Shown: positions 1 to 8,493, counted from the first letter of the stretch. The stretch is DNA of 64,000 nt from JBMNKL01 sp050952225 (GCA_050952225.1 JBMNKL010000004.1:1-64000); one strand, 5' to 3'. Notes: generated by a model from the letters alone, not told the origin. Numbers and translations are program-made.

Positions 1-60
1 TTTGGTTGTTATTAAAGCCAGAATATTTTTATCAGTACAAGCATAGGCATCACCTCCTTA
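1..60 (-). other. Strong ribosome binding site with a 12-codon ORF
   Basis: Reading the minus strand, a near-perfect Shine-Dalgarno (AAGGAGGTG, about 52-60) is followed by ATG and a reading frame of only 12 codons, MPMLVLIKIFWL, ending in TAA TAA. No longer frame with a start codon leads out of the window here. It could be a tiny hydrophobic peptide or leader, or the start of a broken gene. I do not recognise it. Confidence 0.25.
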
Positions 61-90
61 ATTGGGGTCATAAATTAGATTTTAGAAATA

Positions 91-124
91 TATCAAAAAA
101 CACCCGGTGGGGTGTTTTTTGATA
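91..124. terminator. Bidirectional rho-independent terminator
   Basis: A perfect 15-bp stem (TATCAAAAAACACCC pairing with its complement) encloses the tetraloop GGTG. The A-run in one arm and T-run in the other make it work on either strand. On the minus strand it lies downstream of the res remnant and upstream of the short ORF at the window start. Confidence 0.8.
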
Positions 125-320
125 AAGGCTATATCATTAACTTTTAATCCTATGATCTTGCTATCAACAGAAATGTTGCCTCTTTGATAATTACCCTAAT
201 ATTCTGCGATTAATTTTCCGACGTTTCCATTACTAATGGCTATCATTTTCATTAGTGTACATGATATTATATAATAATACATAAACATAAACTGCTTCAT
301 CAACGATTAACATAATTAAT

Positions 321-1160
321 TCATTCGTCTTCTGTTTCTTCTAATAGAATATCAAGATGGCTACGGAATTTTGATTCAAAAAACCTACCATCTTTTACAT
401 AAATAGCGAATGTATTATAATCTATTGGGCTCAAAAAAGTGAAAAAATATCTATCTGGTTTTCCTTTTTTTCTAATTCCAAATTTAATAACTCAAAGTGC
501 CGTTTTGCTGCCCTGTTTTTTGCTTTATTTTCAATACTATTGTCATTATCCGCTTTTACTTCTACAACAATTATATTGTTGCCTTTTTTTATAAAAAAGT
601 CGGGATTAAATGCTTTAAACTTGCTTCCTTTGTTTTTTTGGTAATCGATACTATAAAACCCTTTATCTCTAGATTTTATCCATGCATCTATATGCTGAGA
701 AAAATCGTCACTGGTTAAGAGCTCTACGAATCTTTTCTCAGGTTCAAGAGTAGTAAAAACTATATTAACTGGTGTCTTGAAATTATATCTATTAATTTCA
801 TTATCCTGCCGCTTCCTTAACTCTTGACGAACAGCTTCAAATATTTCCAGTTCATCTTGTGCTATTTCATTTTTATAATTGTCAGAATAAAATAGTGAAA
901 CATCCCTTATTAAAGTTCCGTATCTAGATATTTCAGATCTCATATTAGCTGTATTTAATGGTACAAGAATATCTACTGCTTTTTCAAATACAGGAGTTGC
1001 AGGTTTTCTTCTCAGAAGTCCATTAAATCTGCCATATATTTTATCTGCGTTTTCCAGCGTTAGATATGGACCATTTTCACCAATACTCCTTAATGATTTC
1101 TCGATAAATTCACGAATGTCCTTTGTTGATGGCAATTTCTCTTGTTCATATTCTCGAAAA
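321..1160 (-). pseudogene. Type III restriction enzyme Res subunit, C-terminal remnant
   Basis: This reads as the C-terminal part of a type III restriction-modification R (Res) subunit, which cuts DNA after helicase-driven translocation. The endonuclease core is visible: an NPDFF segment followed about 10 residues later by EVKAD, the PD-(D/E)xK signature. There is no credible start. The frame runs open upstream past TTG at 1133-1135 to a stop near 1208, and the protein-like part begins about 1155. A frameshift at a T7/A7 run (464-471) cuts the frame at 431, while the neighbouring frame continues with a natural tail (FLSPIDY...LLEETEDE) to a stop at 321. The helicase half is missing, though a piece of it lies on the opposite strand just next door. 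The remnant is AT-rich relative to the core genes. Confidence 0.65.
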
Positions 1161-1278
1161 AACTGAAAGAATAGATAAAGAGGAGATAGAGAAAAAAGTT
1201 CTGGTAGTTACTTCATCGCCAAAGCATGCAAAGAATGTAATAGCTTTAAAAACAATTGATGATAGGAATAATATTTGA
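1141..1278 (+). pseudogene. Type III Res helicase-domain fragment, inverted
   Basis: The plus-strand frame reads LVHILEKTERID followed by KVLVVTSSPKHAKNV and LKTIDDRNN, then stops. This resembles the segment before helicase motif V of type III Res proteins, where a VLVVTSSP stretch is typical. It sits head-to-head with, and inverted relative to, the C-terminal Res remnant, so the ancestral gene appears to have been broken and partly inverted. It has no start codon or ribosome site. Confidence 0.5.
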
Positions 1279-1296
1279 TTTAACAAATGGAATAAA

Positions 1297-1485
1297 ATTG
1301 GTATCTCAAAGCGAAAAGGAGCCAAAAAGACAACTTACGAAGATATTAAAGGGCACCTCCACTCAAAGTCTACCATAATACAAAAAGAAATGATATCTAT
1401 AGATGAAGTTATTAATAAAATTGTGGAAAGTTTTAAAGGTCGTGCTTTAGAAGCAAAATTAATATTTCCAAGCCGAAATAAATGA
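1297..1485 (+). pseudogene. Unidentified AT-rich coding fragment
   Basis: A 62-codon open frame (ISKRKGAKKTTYEDIKGHLH..., ending EAKLIFPSRNK) without start codon or ribosome site follows the Res helicase fragment. Composition and charge are protein-like and it may derive from the same broken res gene, but I cannot place it in a family. It ends with TGA at 1483-1485, just where a GC-richer fragment begins. Confidence 0.3.
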
Positions 1486-1600
1486 GCCGGAGCTTAAAGG
1501 CGCGATCGATTTCGTGCTCAACTTCAGGGAACTCAGGGAAATATTCGACGCCCTGGGCATACACCCCGAAAAGCTTCCGGGTGACGAAAAGGACTATAGC
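1475..1600 (+). pseudogene. Possible [FeFe]-hydrogenase large-subunit scrap
   Basis: The plus-strand frame reads AIDFVLNFRELREIFDALGI followed by PEKLPGDEKDYS. This recalls the stretch in iron-only hydrogenase catalytic domains in which an (I/V)D(F/Y)VLTF-ELxxM segment precedes the second catalytic-domain motif. Only about 40 residues remain, with no start and no cluster-binding cysteines. It is GC-richer than the res fragments beside it and is fused directly to the damaged 3' end of the GNAT gene on the other strand, marking a recombination joint near 1600-1608. Confidence 0.4.
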
Positions 1601-1889
1601 TCATTATTTCATTCATGATTTTCTTGCCTATGCCTAATCCCTGGTATTCCGGCTTGACAAGTATATCCTGGATATACAGGGTAAATGCGCCGTCGCCGAC
1701 TATTCTTCCATAGCCTATTATTTTGCCGTCTTTCTCCGCACATACAGAAAACAATGAATGCTTCAGACCAGCTGATGCTGTTTCTTTCTCCGGATGCCAC
1801 CAGCCTGCCGACTTTCTCATTTCAATGTACTCCTCGGCGTTTGCCGACCTTTTGACTATATTTATGCCATTAATGCTTATGCCATCCAT
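1533..1889 (-). pseudogene. GNAT N-acetyltransferase with replaced C-terminus
   Basis: The N-terminal 90 or so residues are a standard GNAT fold: a middle strand (KIIGYGRIVGDG), then the acetyl-CoA loop as Q-G-L-G-I-G-K (Q/RxxGxG/A motif). ATG at 1887-1889 is preceded by GAGGAGGG at good spacing, so I prefer it over an in-frame upstream start. Native sequence ends around NEIMSY. The last roughly 24 residues (SPFRHPEAFRGV...) come from reading antisense through the hydrogenase scrap, so the acetyltransferase has lost its C-terminal strand and helix. The substrate is unknown. Confidence 0.65.
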
Positions 1890-2219
1890 ATGGGCCCTCC
1901 TCGTCAAAGTATAATTTTAATTTTTTTCTTTCATCCAAATAACTATATGCATAATTATACATTTTTATGTATTAATATGCAATATAAATCTATAATTTTT
2001 TGTGATGTCATTATTAAAATTTGCCGGGCTTTCCCCGGGAAATGACGGTGATAACAGTTGCGGCAGCTTTGCAAGTTTTGGTTGAATCCGCGGGACATAA
2101 TGGTAGAATATAATTAGTCTCGTTTTGGAGAACGTAGTAGTATTAATTTCCCTGCCAGCCTGAATAAAACATAATTTGCCGGACCATATATTACTACTTT
2201 GCAAAGGGAGAAAATGATA

Positions 2220-2837
2220 ATGAAACTAATTGATTTGTCGCATGAAATTGAAGATGGTATGCCGGTTTATCCAGGCGACACAAAGACTAACCTGATTCAG
2301 ATAAAATACTTGGGTACGGACAAATACAATAATCACAGGCTGGATATCTGCATGCACGCGGGTACGCATATCGACTCCCCGATGCATTTGACCGATTGCA
2401 AACGATATATTTCCGAACTGCCTCTTGAGCCATTCATTGCGGAGGGGTGTTTGCTGGACGTAAGAAACCAGGCAATAATTGAATTGAAGCCCGAATATGA
2501 TTCATTGGTAAAAGACAATGGCATAGTATTGCTATATACCGGCTTTGACAAGTACTACGGCACAAAAGAGTATTATGAAAACCATCCCTGCATGGGCATG
2601 AAACTCTGCAAGTTCTTGATAGGAAAGAACATTAAAATGATTGGAATGGACACACCTTCCCCGGATAAATATCCTTTTGAAATACATAAATTATTTTTCG
2701 CGAACAATATTTATGTTTTGGAGAACCTGACAAATCTTGACCAGTTGCTCAATGCAGGCAAATTTGAGGTTATAGCTTTTCCGTTGAAAATAAAAGCCGA
2801 CAGTTCCGTGACAAGGGCTATGGCAAGGATAACTTGA
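2220..2837 (+). CDS. Cyclase-family (kynurenine formamidase-like) hydrolase
   Basis: A metal-dependent hydrolase of the bacterial cyclase family (Pfam Cyclase, PF04199), which includes kynurenine formamidase and other amide or lactone hydrolases. The family signature HAGTHID (HxGTHxD) is at residues 46-52 and the N-terminal LSHEIEDGMPVYPGD segment is typical. Length, about 205 residues, matches the family. The start at 2220 is chosen because the AAAGGGAG ribosome site at 2203-2210 gives normal spacing, whereas ATG at 2214 would be too close. It stands alone between remnants and an acetyltransferase, with no tryptophan-degradation genes nearby, so the substrate cannot be inferred. Confidence 0.85.
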   Translation: MKLIDLSHEIEDGMPVYPGDTKTNLIQIKYLGTDKYNNHRLDICMHAGTHIDSPMHLTDCKRYISELPLEPFIAEGCLLDVRNQAIIELKPEYDSLVKDNGIVLLYTGFDKYYGTKEYYENHPCMGMKLCKFLIGKNIKMIGMDTPSPDKYPFEIHKLFFANNIYVLENLTNLDQLLNAGKFEVIAFPLKIKADSSVTRAMARIT

Positions 2838-2933
2838 TGCATTGTCAAAACGTCATTTTAGCAAGTAAAGGAATAAGGGTATTATTTTAGCATCGAATTA
2901 TACTATATTCAAAATGCACTTGGAGGTTGTAAA

Positions 2934-3539
2934 ATGCTAAAAAACAAGACAATCAGGCTTGCTACGGAAGACGATTGTGAGTCGGTTTTAAAAATATATG
3001 CGCCATATATTACAAATACCGCCGTTACTTTTGAGTACAAAATTCCGACTATAGCGGAATTTAAAGAAAGAATGGCCGATATCCAAAAATATTATCCCTG
3101 GCTTGTATGTGAAATTGACAATAAAATAGCAGGGTATGCCTATGCATCCCGTTTCGGAGAACGGGAAGCATATAAATGGTCTGTGGATTTCTCGGTTTAC
3201 ATAGACCCGGAGCATCACGGTAAGAATATCGGAAAAGCGCTTTATTCCGCCCTGTCCGGAATAATAAAACTCCAGGGCTTTTACAATGCTTACGCCTTGG
3301 TTTCGGTACCTAACATTAAAAGCGAAAATCTTCATGAGTCGTTCGGATTTAAAGCAATAGGGGTTTACCGCAACGTAGGGTATAAGCATGGTAAATGGCG
3401 TGATATTAAAGTATACGAACTAAAAATCCAGGAACACGTCCAGTCACCTGCAGATCCGTTGCCAATCGATAAGATAAGCGATACTGATGAGTTAAGAGCA
3501 ATAATCGAAAAAGCAGAACAAATGATAAGAACAGGCTGA
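2934..3539 (+). CDS. GNAT N-acetyltransferase, phosphinothricin-acetyltransferase-like
   Basis: Resembles the Pat/Bar/MddA group of GNAT enzymes, which acetylate small amino compounds such as phosphinothricin or methionine sulfoximine. Diagnostic stretches are IYAPYITNTAVTFEY near the start, the IDPEHHGKNIGKALY acetyl-CoA loop (residues about 85-100) and SVPNIKSENLHESFGF followed by GYKHGKWRDI. The ATG has a TTGGAGG ribosome site. Family members are about 165-190 residues; this one has roughly 35 extra C-terminal residues (SPADPLPIDK... to EQMIRTG) of predicted helical character. True substrate unknown. Confidence 0.82.
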   Translation: MLKNKTIRLATEDDCESVLKIYAPYITNTAVTFEYKIPTIAEFKERMADIQKYYPWLVCEIDNKIAGYAYASRFGEREAYKWSVDFSVYIDPEHHGKNIGKALYSALSGIIKLQGFYNAYALVSVPNIKSENLHESFGFKAIGVYRNVGYKHGKWRDIKVYELKIQEHVQSPADPLPIDKISDTDELRAIIEKAEQMIRTG

Positions 3540-4089
3540 GAAAACCCGCCGCTTCTCTTCCCGGATGTCCACGGCCTGCCAACTGCTTTAATTATTAACC
3601 TATTGATATTATTGTCTCATAGATGTAAAATATTTGCATATTTAAATGAAGATGGTTTGTGTTCAGCATATAATTTCATGCAGAAACAGGTGATTGGTTA
3701 ACGGAACCTGTACGGTGGTACGGTGTGTTTTAGCCGCTAAATAAAGGGAGCCGGTAAAAAATAAAATGATTTTTCCATACTTAACACCTAATAATTAAGA
3801 CGATAACTTTGGATAAACGTTCAAAGTCAAATAAAAATAATCTTCCTTCGAATTATTAACTATATTTACTTATATTAAAGAGAACGCCAGCAGATTAAAA
3901 CCAACATTCTTTTTTCGAACTTTTTGCTCTTTCGCCGGCTTCCTTCCTCGCCCTTTATTACATTGCTGCGGTGCCGCTTTGAATAAAACAGCCGCTATCC
4001 TGCCTTTCACAGTTTGGCGGTTGTCTCTTCCAGGTAATGCTATTTTTACTCAATGTTTGAACCTGTATTTATTCACGTGTGAATAAATT
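3540..4089. other. Gene-free interval with a small palindrome
   Basis: About 550 bases with no supportable reading frame. A short perfect inverted repeat (ATTTATTCAC-GT-GTGAATAAAT, 4067-4088) lies against the 3' end of the dehydrogenase gene on the minus strand. It lacks a T-run, so it could be a weak terminator or a protein site. A stretch near 3705-3725 loosely recalls the T-box antiterminator consensus but does not hold up. Confidence 0.4.
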
Positions 4090-5124
4090 TTAAAAACACT
4101 TCTTATCCCTTGTATGTTTGCAACTCTCCACTTTTCCGCATCGATAACAAAGCTCGTTTTCGCAGATTCCGCCACTGCCGAAGAAGGAAATAATATTATT
4201 AACCGTGGTTTGTGCAATGTTGTTAAGGGCCTCCTCGGTTAAAAAAGCCTGATGGCCGGTTACAATCACATTCGGCATGGAAATAAGTCTCGCCAGTGTA
4301 TCATCATCTATAATATGGCCGGAAAAGTCATTGAAAAATATATCTTCTTCTTCTTCGTATACATCCAGGCATGCACCACCGATTTTTCGCTCCTTGATTC
4401 CTTTGATTAAGCTTTCCGAGTCAATCAGGCCGCCTCTGGATGTGTTGATAATAATGACGCCCTTTTTCATTTTGCCAATTGCATGTTCATCAATCATATG
4501 CTTCGTTTCGGCATTCAGCGGGCAATGAAGGGAGATAATATCGCTTTGCTCAAATAATTCATCAAGAGGCAGGTATTCAAAACCTGCATTTTCCTTAGGA
4601 AACGGGTCATAAGCAACCGTCCGCATGCCGAATCCACGGCAGATATCGCCGAAGACACATCCGATTTTTCCGGCGCCGATGATTCCGACTGTTTTGCCAC
4701 GCAAATCAAAACCGGTAAAGCCGTTGAGTGAAAAATTGAATTCCCTTGTTCTATTATAAGCCTTATGGATTCTTCTGACCAGGGCCAATAGCATTGCCAT
4801 GCCATGCTCGGCGACTGCATAAGGAGAATATTCAGGTACATGCACCACGTGAATTTTTCCATAGCAATGTTTTATATCTACATTGTTGTATCCGGCGCAA
4901 CGAAGTGCAATCAACTTCACACCATATCCGTACAGTTTATCAATAATTTCTTTATTTGCTGTATCGTTTACAAATATGCAGACTACATCATATCCTTCGG
5001 CAAGCTGCACTGTATCAGGGCACAGCTTTGCTTCATAAAACTTGATTGTGATACCTTTATTTTCAATACTTTTTTCAAAGCCGTGAATATCATACGGCTT
5101 TGCATCAAAAAAGGCAACTTTCAA
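4090..5124 (-). CDS. D-lactate dehydrogenase-like 2-hydroxyacid dehydrogenase
   Basis: NAD-dependent D-isomer 2-hydroxyacid dehydrogenase of the LdhA type, expected to reduce pyruvate or a related 2-oxoacid to the D-hydroxyacid in the cytoplasm. It has the Rossmann fingerprint GIIGAGKIGCVFGD (about residue 148), the arginine in NTSRGGLID (about 230) and the GHQAF histidine near 290. Start is TTG at 5122-5124, supported by AAAGGAG at proper spacing and the conserved MKVAFFD opening. Unusually, the last 24 residues form a cysteine-rich tail (five Cys within CENELCYRCGKVESCKH...C), which usual LdhA proteins of about 330 residues lack. Confidence 0.82.
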   Translation of the reverse strand: MKVAFFDAKPYDIHGFEKSIENKGITIKFYEAKLCPDTVQLAEGYDVVCIFVNDTANKEIIDKLYGYGVKLIALRCAGYNNVDIKHCYGKIHVVHVPEYSPYAVAEHGMAMLLALVRRIHKAYNRTREFNFSLNGFTGFDLRGKTVGIIGAGKIGCVFGDICRGFGMRTVAYDPFPKENAGFEYLPLDELFEQSDIISLHCPLNAETKHMIDEHAIGKMKKGVIIINTSRGGLIDSESLIKGIKERKIGGACLDVYEEEEDIFFNDFSGHIIDDDTLARLISMPNVIVTGHQAFLTEEALNNIAQTTVNNIISFFGSGGICENELCYRCGKVESCKHTRDKKCF

Positions 5125-5176
5125 ATTAGATCACTCCTTTGTATTAAGTTTTGACAACTGTTCCGTAACTTAACCA

Positions 5177-5325
5177 TTACAGCATGCTTATAACCCCTTG
5201 GACTGGTTTCCTTGGAGTGATGAAGCTTTTAATAAAGTTAAATCAGAAGATAAGCCCATCTTCCTTTCAATCGGTTATTCGACCTGTCATTGGTGCCATG
5301 TCCACAAAACAAACACCTGTTAAAG
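5177..5325 (+). pseudogene. DUF255 thioredoxin-domain relic, copy 1
   Basis: The frame reads LQHAYNPLDWFPWSDEAF, then KSEDKPIFLSIGYSTCHWCHV, then KTNTC and a stop. This is the N-terminal thioredoxin-like segment of the DUF255 (YyaL/SPATA20) family, very similar to the intact gene at 15176-17557. Only about 45 codons remain, with no start. Beyond CHWCHV the sequence departs from the family at exactly the point where the second relic (13389-13475) departs. Confidence 0.75.
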
Positions 5326-5339
5326 GCCTGGTTTTCAAG

Positions 5340-5810
5340 GCTTATTGTTTTAAATTTATTACTTCATCGATTTCAGGAAGCATTTTGGTTGGTGATATCC
5401 GATACCATGCCTTCGCTGACTTCAAATCCATATATATCCTCTATTTGCTCGGATATCTCCCTGGTGGTAAGTCCTTTTGCGTACATGGCTATGATTTTGT
5501 CTTCAATCACTGAAATGTCTTTTTGTCTCTTCAGCACTATTTTAGGCTCGAATGAGTTCTCACGGTCCTGTGGAACATTTATCTCCATCTCACCATATTT
5601 GCTGCGAATGGTTTTACTCTTCTTGCCATTGCGGGAGTTTTCAGAGCGTTCATACGGAGCATACCCCAGTCGTGCTCTTGAATCAGACTTGCTATGATGT
5701 TCTTTTTGCCCTCACTCATGGGCTCCCGTCTTTTTCCCATAAAAAAGCCTCCTATGATTTTTTATTTTATCATAGAAAGCTTATTTTACAGAGTTTTTTT
5801 CACAGACTCT
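5340..5810 (-). mobile_element. Degenerate IS256-family element (transposase 5' part)
   Basis: Minus-strand pieces of an IS256/mutator-type transposase: MGKRREPMSEGKKNIIASLI from ATG at 5741 (AGGAGG ribosome site), then, in another frame, YERSENSRNGKKSKTIRSKY and EINVPQDRENSFEPKIV through KGLTTREISEQIEDIYGFEV to SDITN. Roughly 35 residues are deleted between the first two pieces, and a frameshift follows SDITN. The DDE catalytic core and right end are missing. A candidate left terminal repeat (AGAGTCTGTGAAAAAAACTC on the minus strand) lies at about 5791-5810. The element is inactive. Confidence 0.75.
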
Positions 5811-5814
5811 ATAT

Positions 5815-6387
5815 TTACAGTATCGGAGATTTTAAACCCAAATACCCATTTGCAGCAGCAAGCATCAGAATAACCAAGCCGCATAGGATAAATGCAATTA
5901 CCATTCTATTCCCCCGTAAGCCGGCCACCTCATGCAGAAATATTAAATACAATATTATCTTCCAGATCAAAATGCCGACGAGCAAAACACTAATCAGCAT
6001 TCCCCACACAGTATTGTTCCAGAATACATAAAAGAAATTTTCTGTAATGATTACAATTATCGCACAGATCACTGTTGGTATATAAGATATTCCCCAAGTG
6101 TGGATATAGCAGGGCAGTCCAGTTTTGCTCCCAAGTGCCTTACATATTAGCCAGAAAGCAATACATACCAAAAGATAAGTCAATATACCCGCCATGAAGA
6201 GTCCTCCGATTGTTTTCATAATATCCATAAGTATCTGACGGTCTGGATGACCCAGGATGTATGAAAGAACAGCATCAAATACCGTTACTATTATTATCGC
6301 AGCAATGACAAAAACCCATGACAGTTTGCTATACCGGCGTTTAAAGGCATCTGCAGGTCTGTTTATCGCTTCTAAAAACAAATTCAT
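5815..6387 (-). CDS. Yip1-family integral membrane protein
   Basis: A 190-residue protein with about five hydrophobic segments (residues about 25-45, 60-85, 105-125, 130-150, 160-182) and the Yip1-domain look: an N-terminal RPADAFKR box, then GLFMAGILTYLLVC and a TWGISYIPT motif. Its ATG overlaps the upstream stop codon as ATGA, so it is translationally coupled to the small membrane protein and is last in the ECF sigma operon. Function unknown; Yip1 proteins in Clostridia often sit beside stress-sensing membrane modules. Confidence 0.65.
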   Translation of the reverse strand: MNLFLEAINRPADAFKRRYSKLSWVFVIAAIIIVTVFDAVLSYILGHPDRQILMDIMKTIGGLFMAGILTYLLVCIAFWLICKALGSKTGLPCYIHTWGISYIPTVICAIIVIITENFFYVFWNNTVWGMLISVLLVGILIWKIILYLIFLHEVAGLRGNRMVIAFILCGLVILMLAAANGYLGLKSPIL

Positions 6388-6656
6388 AAATTACCTCCAA
6401 TAATGACCAGTAGTAAATTGGTATACTCTCTTCCCAAAATCAAAGTAGCCAAAACTGTCTGAATCAACGATACCCCAAATGCGAATCTCCACGGATATGT
6501 TGAAACAAAGTGCAGGAACCCTCTGTGCATGGTGTTGTCCGAATGGGCTTTACCCAGAATTTGAATCAGCATCCTGTTTTTTTGCTGTTCGGTTGGATAT
6601 CCGCCATTTTTATAATAATCAAATATTTTGCGAAATATATCATTGTTCTCCATCAT
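6384..6656 (-). CDS. Small membrane protein, candidate anti-sigma partner
   Basis: About 90 residues: a charged cytoplasmic-looking N-terminus (ENNDIFRKIFDYYKNGGYPTE) and two hydrophobic segments near the C-terminus (FAFGVSLIQTVLATLIL and YTNLLLVIIGG). ATG at 6656 follows GGAGGG closely and ATG at 6653 would be equally acceptable; the longer frame upstream only mirrors the sigma gene. It overlaps the 3' end of the ECF sigma gene by 17 bases. Position and layout suggest an anti-sigma role, but no zinc-binding HxxxCxxC motif is present, so this is inference. Confidence 0.55.
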   Translation of the reverse strand: MMENNDIFRKIFDYYKNGGYPTEQQKNRMLIQILGKAHSDNTMHRGFLHFVSTYPWRFAFGVSLIQTVLATLILGREYTNLLLVIIGGNL

Positions 6657-7233
6657 AAGAACCCTCCATTTGTATCTTTTTATACAGCTTAATAAAGGAT
6701 GCCTTTGCCCTTTGCAATGTGCTTTCAATCGATTTCACCGATTTATCCGCAATTTTTGCAATTTCTTTTACGTTTTTACCTTCTACATATTTCAGCAGTA
6801 AAGTTATTCTATAGTTCTCAGGTAGTTTGTTCAGGCAGTTTTCTATCTGTCTGCTTTCAAAATCCATCTCCACAAACTTTTCCGGCTCTTGTCCCGGGTC
6901 ACGAAGCTCATTGAAACTTTCACTCTCCAGACTGACAAAATCAACAGTTTGTCTGTATTGTCTACGGTAGTAATCATACACCTTGTTTCTGGCAATTTTG
7001 AAGATCCATGTCCGCTTAGAGCATAAACCTTTGAACCGCTTTATTCCTCTAAAAACCTCCAAAAAGATGTTTTGAGTAATATCTTCCGCTAAGGCCATAT
7101 CCATACCGGTACGAAGAAAAACATAACGGTATATTTCGTCAACATAAGCACGATATATCGAGATGAATTTTTCATCATTTTCTTTTTCCTGCCAGTCCAT
7201 CAAAGCACCTAGTCGAGTGGTTAAGACATTCAC
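6640..7233 (-). CDS. ECF-type RNA polymerase sigma factor
   Basis: Sigma-70 family, extracytoplasmic-function type. Region 2 is seen in YVDEIYRYVFLRTGMD, DITQNIFLEVFRGIKRFKG and RTWIFKIARNKVYDYYRR. Region 4 is seen in LNKLPENYRITLLLKYVEG followed by VKEIAKIADKSVKSIESTLQRA. GTG at 7231-7233 overlaps the upstream stop as GTGA and suits coupling; ATG at 7198-7200 with an AGGTG site is an alternative that removes 11 residues. It is flanked by membrane proteins with overlapping ends and probably directs transcription of this operon and other envelope genes. Confidence 0.85.
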   Translation of the reverse strand: MNVLTTRLGALMDWQEKENDEKFISIYRAYVDEIYRYVFLRTGMDMALAEDITQNIFLEVFRGIKRFKGLCSKRTWIFKIARNKVYDYYRRQYRQTVDFVSLESESFNELRDPGQEPEKFVEMDFESRQIENCLNKLPENYRITLLLKYVEGKNVKEIAKIADKSVKSIESTLQRAKASFIKLYKKIQMEGSYDGEQ

Positions 7234-7637
7234 CTGATCATAGTCTCCCTTTCCGCTAACACGGTCTCTTCGTATAATACCTGGAGCTTCAACAATCCTT
7301 CATGCAATTTTTCTTTTTCCAATTTATAAATGATAAAGCCTTTTGTATTTGTCGTCATTTCTTTCTCTTCAGTTTTAACTTCCTTACCATCTATAAACCA
7401 TTTTACCCGGTACTTCATTCCCTTTGGAGATTCAATAAAGTATATACTGGCGTACACATCCTTATCTTTTGACAGTTCTTTCGGTATTTCAGTGTTTTCA
7501 ATAGCTGCGCGGTCAGTGTACTGTTCATTCGCAATAGCTATTCCGGTAACCGTATTGATATGAGCGCGGTTTGCAAATACTACGATCAACAATGCACAAG
7601 CAATAAATAATATGACAAGGCCAATGATTTTTTTCAT
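7230..7637 (-). CDS. Membrane-anchored extracytoplasmic protein
   Basis: A 135-residue protein with one N-terminal membrane segment (KKIIGLVILFIACALLIVVF) and a soluble, beta-rich extracellular part (VKWFIDGKEVKTEEKEM...). ATG at 7637 is preceded by GGGAGGG, which supports it over the longer upstream frame. No family recognised. It is the first gene of the ECF sigma operon and overlaps the sigma gene by four bases, so it may be a sensor or anti-sigma component on the outer face. Confidence 0.6.
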   Translation of the reverse strand: MKKIIGLVILFIACALLIVVFANRAHINTVTGIAIANEQYTDRAAIENTEIPKELSKDKDVYASIYFIESPKGMKYRVKWFIDGKEVKTEEKEMTTNTKGFIIYKLEKEKLHEGLLKLQVLYEETVLAERETMIR

Positions 7638-7885
7638 TATATCCCTCCCAATTGCTCCGATAGCCAGGCTCATCAGCTAACTGCAGGCAACGCTGCCAAC
7701 AATAGCATGATACGAATAAAATACCCAATAATTGTACTCATATCCTATCACTTTTTTGTACTATTATCTCTATAATGGTAGTCGTCGTTTCTATCAAAAT
7801 CCTTCTTCAAATACTGATATTATTTATTTGATCAACATACAAATCCGTCTAGTTAGAGTAAAATTATCGTAGAAAAAAATAGATA

Positions 7886-7947
7886 AGAGACCACACCTTT
7901 TGATAAAATGTTTTTGTTCAGAAAACAACCACAAAAGGGGGTCTCTT
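7886..7947 (+). promoter_or_regulatory. Fold-back hairpin covering the transposase ribosome site
   Basis: AAGAGACC (7886-7893) pairs with GGTCTCTT (7940-7947), and CCTTTTG (7897-7903) pairs with CAAAAGG (7932-7938). The transposase ATG starts at 7948, so the G-rich ribosome site lies inside the stem. Hairpins of this kind in IS elements block translation from transcripts that read in from outside. Confidence 0.6.
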
Positions 7948-8493
7948 ATGAATAAAATTATACAACAGTTTTGTCAGGAAGGCATCAAGAATCTGCAGGA
8001 AAGAGTAATATATTTGATACAAAGCGGAGGAGGGTTGTCTGAAGCAGTATCCGAGATAAAGAAGGTGACAGATGCATTGGGAAGAAGCATTTGTGAAGAA
8101 ATCATAGAGGCACTGGATGAGGCGATTAACAAAGACGCACGAAGGAAGAAGGATTGGTATGTGGAAAGGAGAAATGAAGAAAAGACCGTAATTACGAAAC
8201 TGGGTGAAATTAAATATAATAGAACATATTACCGATCCAAACATGGGAAAGGATATCGGCATTTGGTTGATGAGATATTAGGGCTGGATGTTCATGCACG
8301 TATGGATGATGAAATGCATGCGGAACTCGCAGAAAATGCATCCAACATGTCTTACAGAAAAGCAGGGAAAAGTTCAGGAGAAGTAGAAATCAGCGGGCAA
8401 ACAGTAATGAACAAAGTAAGGAGTCCATGCAAACTGGAAGTGTTTAAAATAGGAAAGGTAACAGGCCTTTACAAGGCGTTAAAAGCCATATAA
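7948..8493 (+). pseudogene. ISLre2-family transposase, truncated
   Basis: The N-terminal portion is typical of ISLre2 (UPF0236) transposases: MNKIIQQFCQEGIKNLQERV, then ITKLGEIKYNRTYYRSKHG and LVDEILGLDVHARM followed by ASNMSYRKAG. After QTVMNKVR the frame jumps to an unrelated-looking tail (SPCKLEVFKIGKVTGLYKALKAI) and stops, indicating an internal deletion that removed the catalytic core. Non-functional. Confidence 0.75.

Noticed and set aside
3680..3760. T-box-like stretch (GGTGGTACGG followed by T-rich DNA)
   Set aside because: Only partly matches the AGGGTGGNACCGCG consensus, has no upstream specifier stem or terminator, and no aminoacyl-tRNA or amino-acid gene follows.
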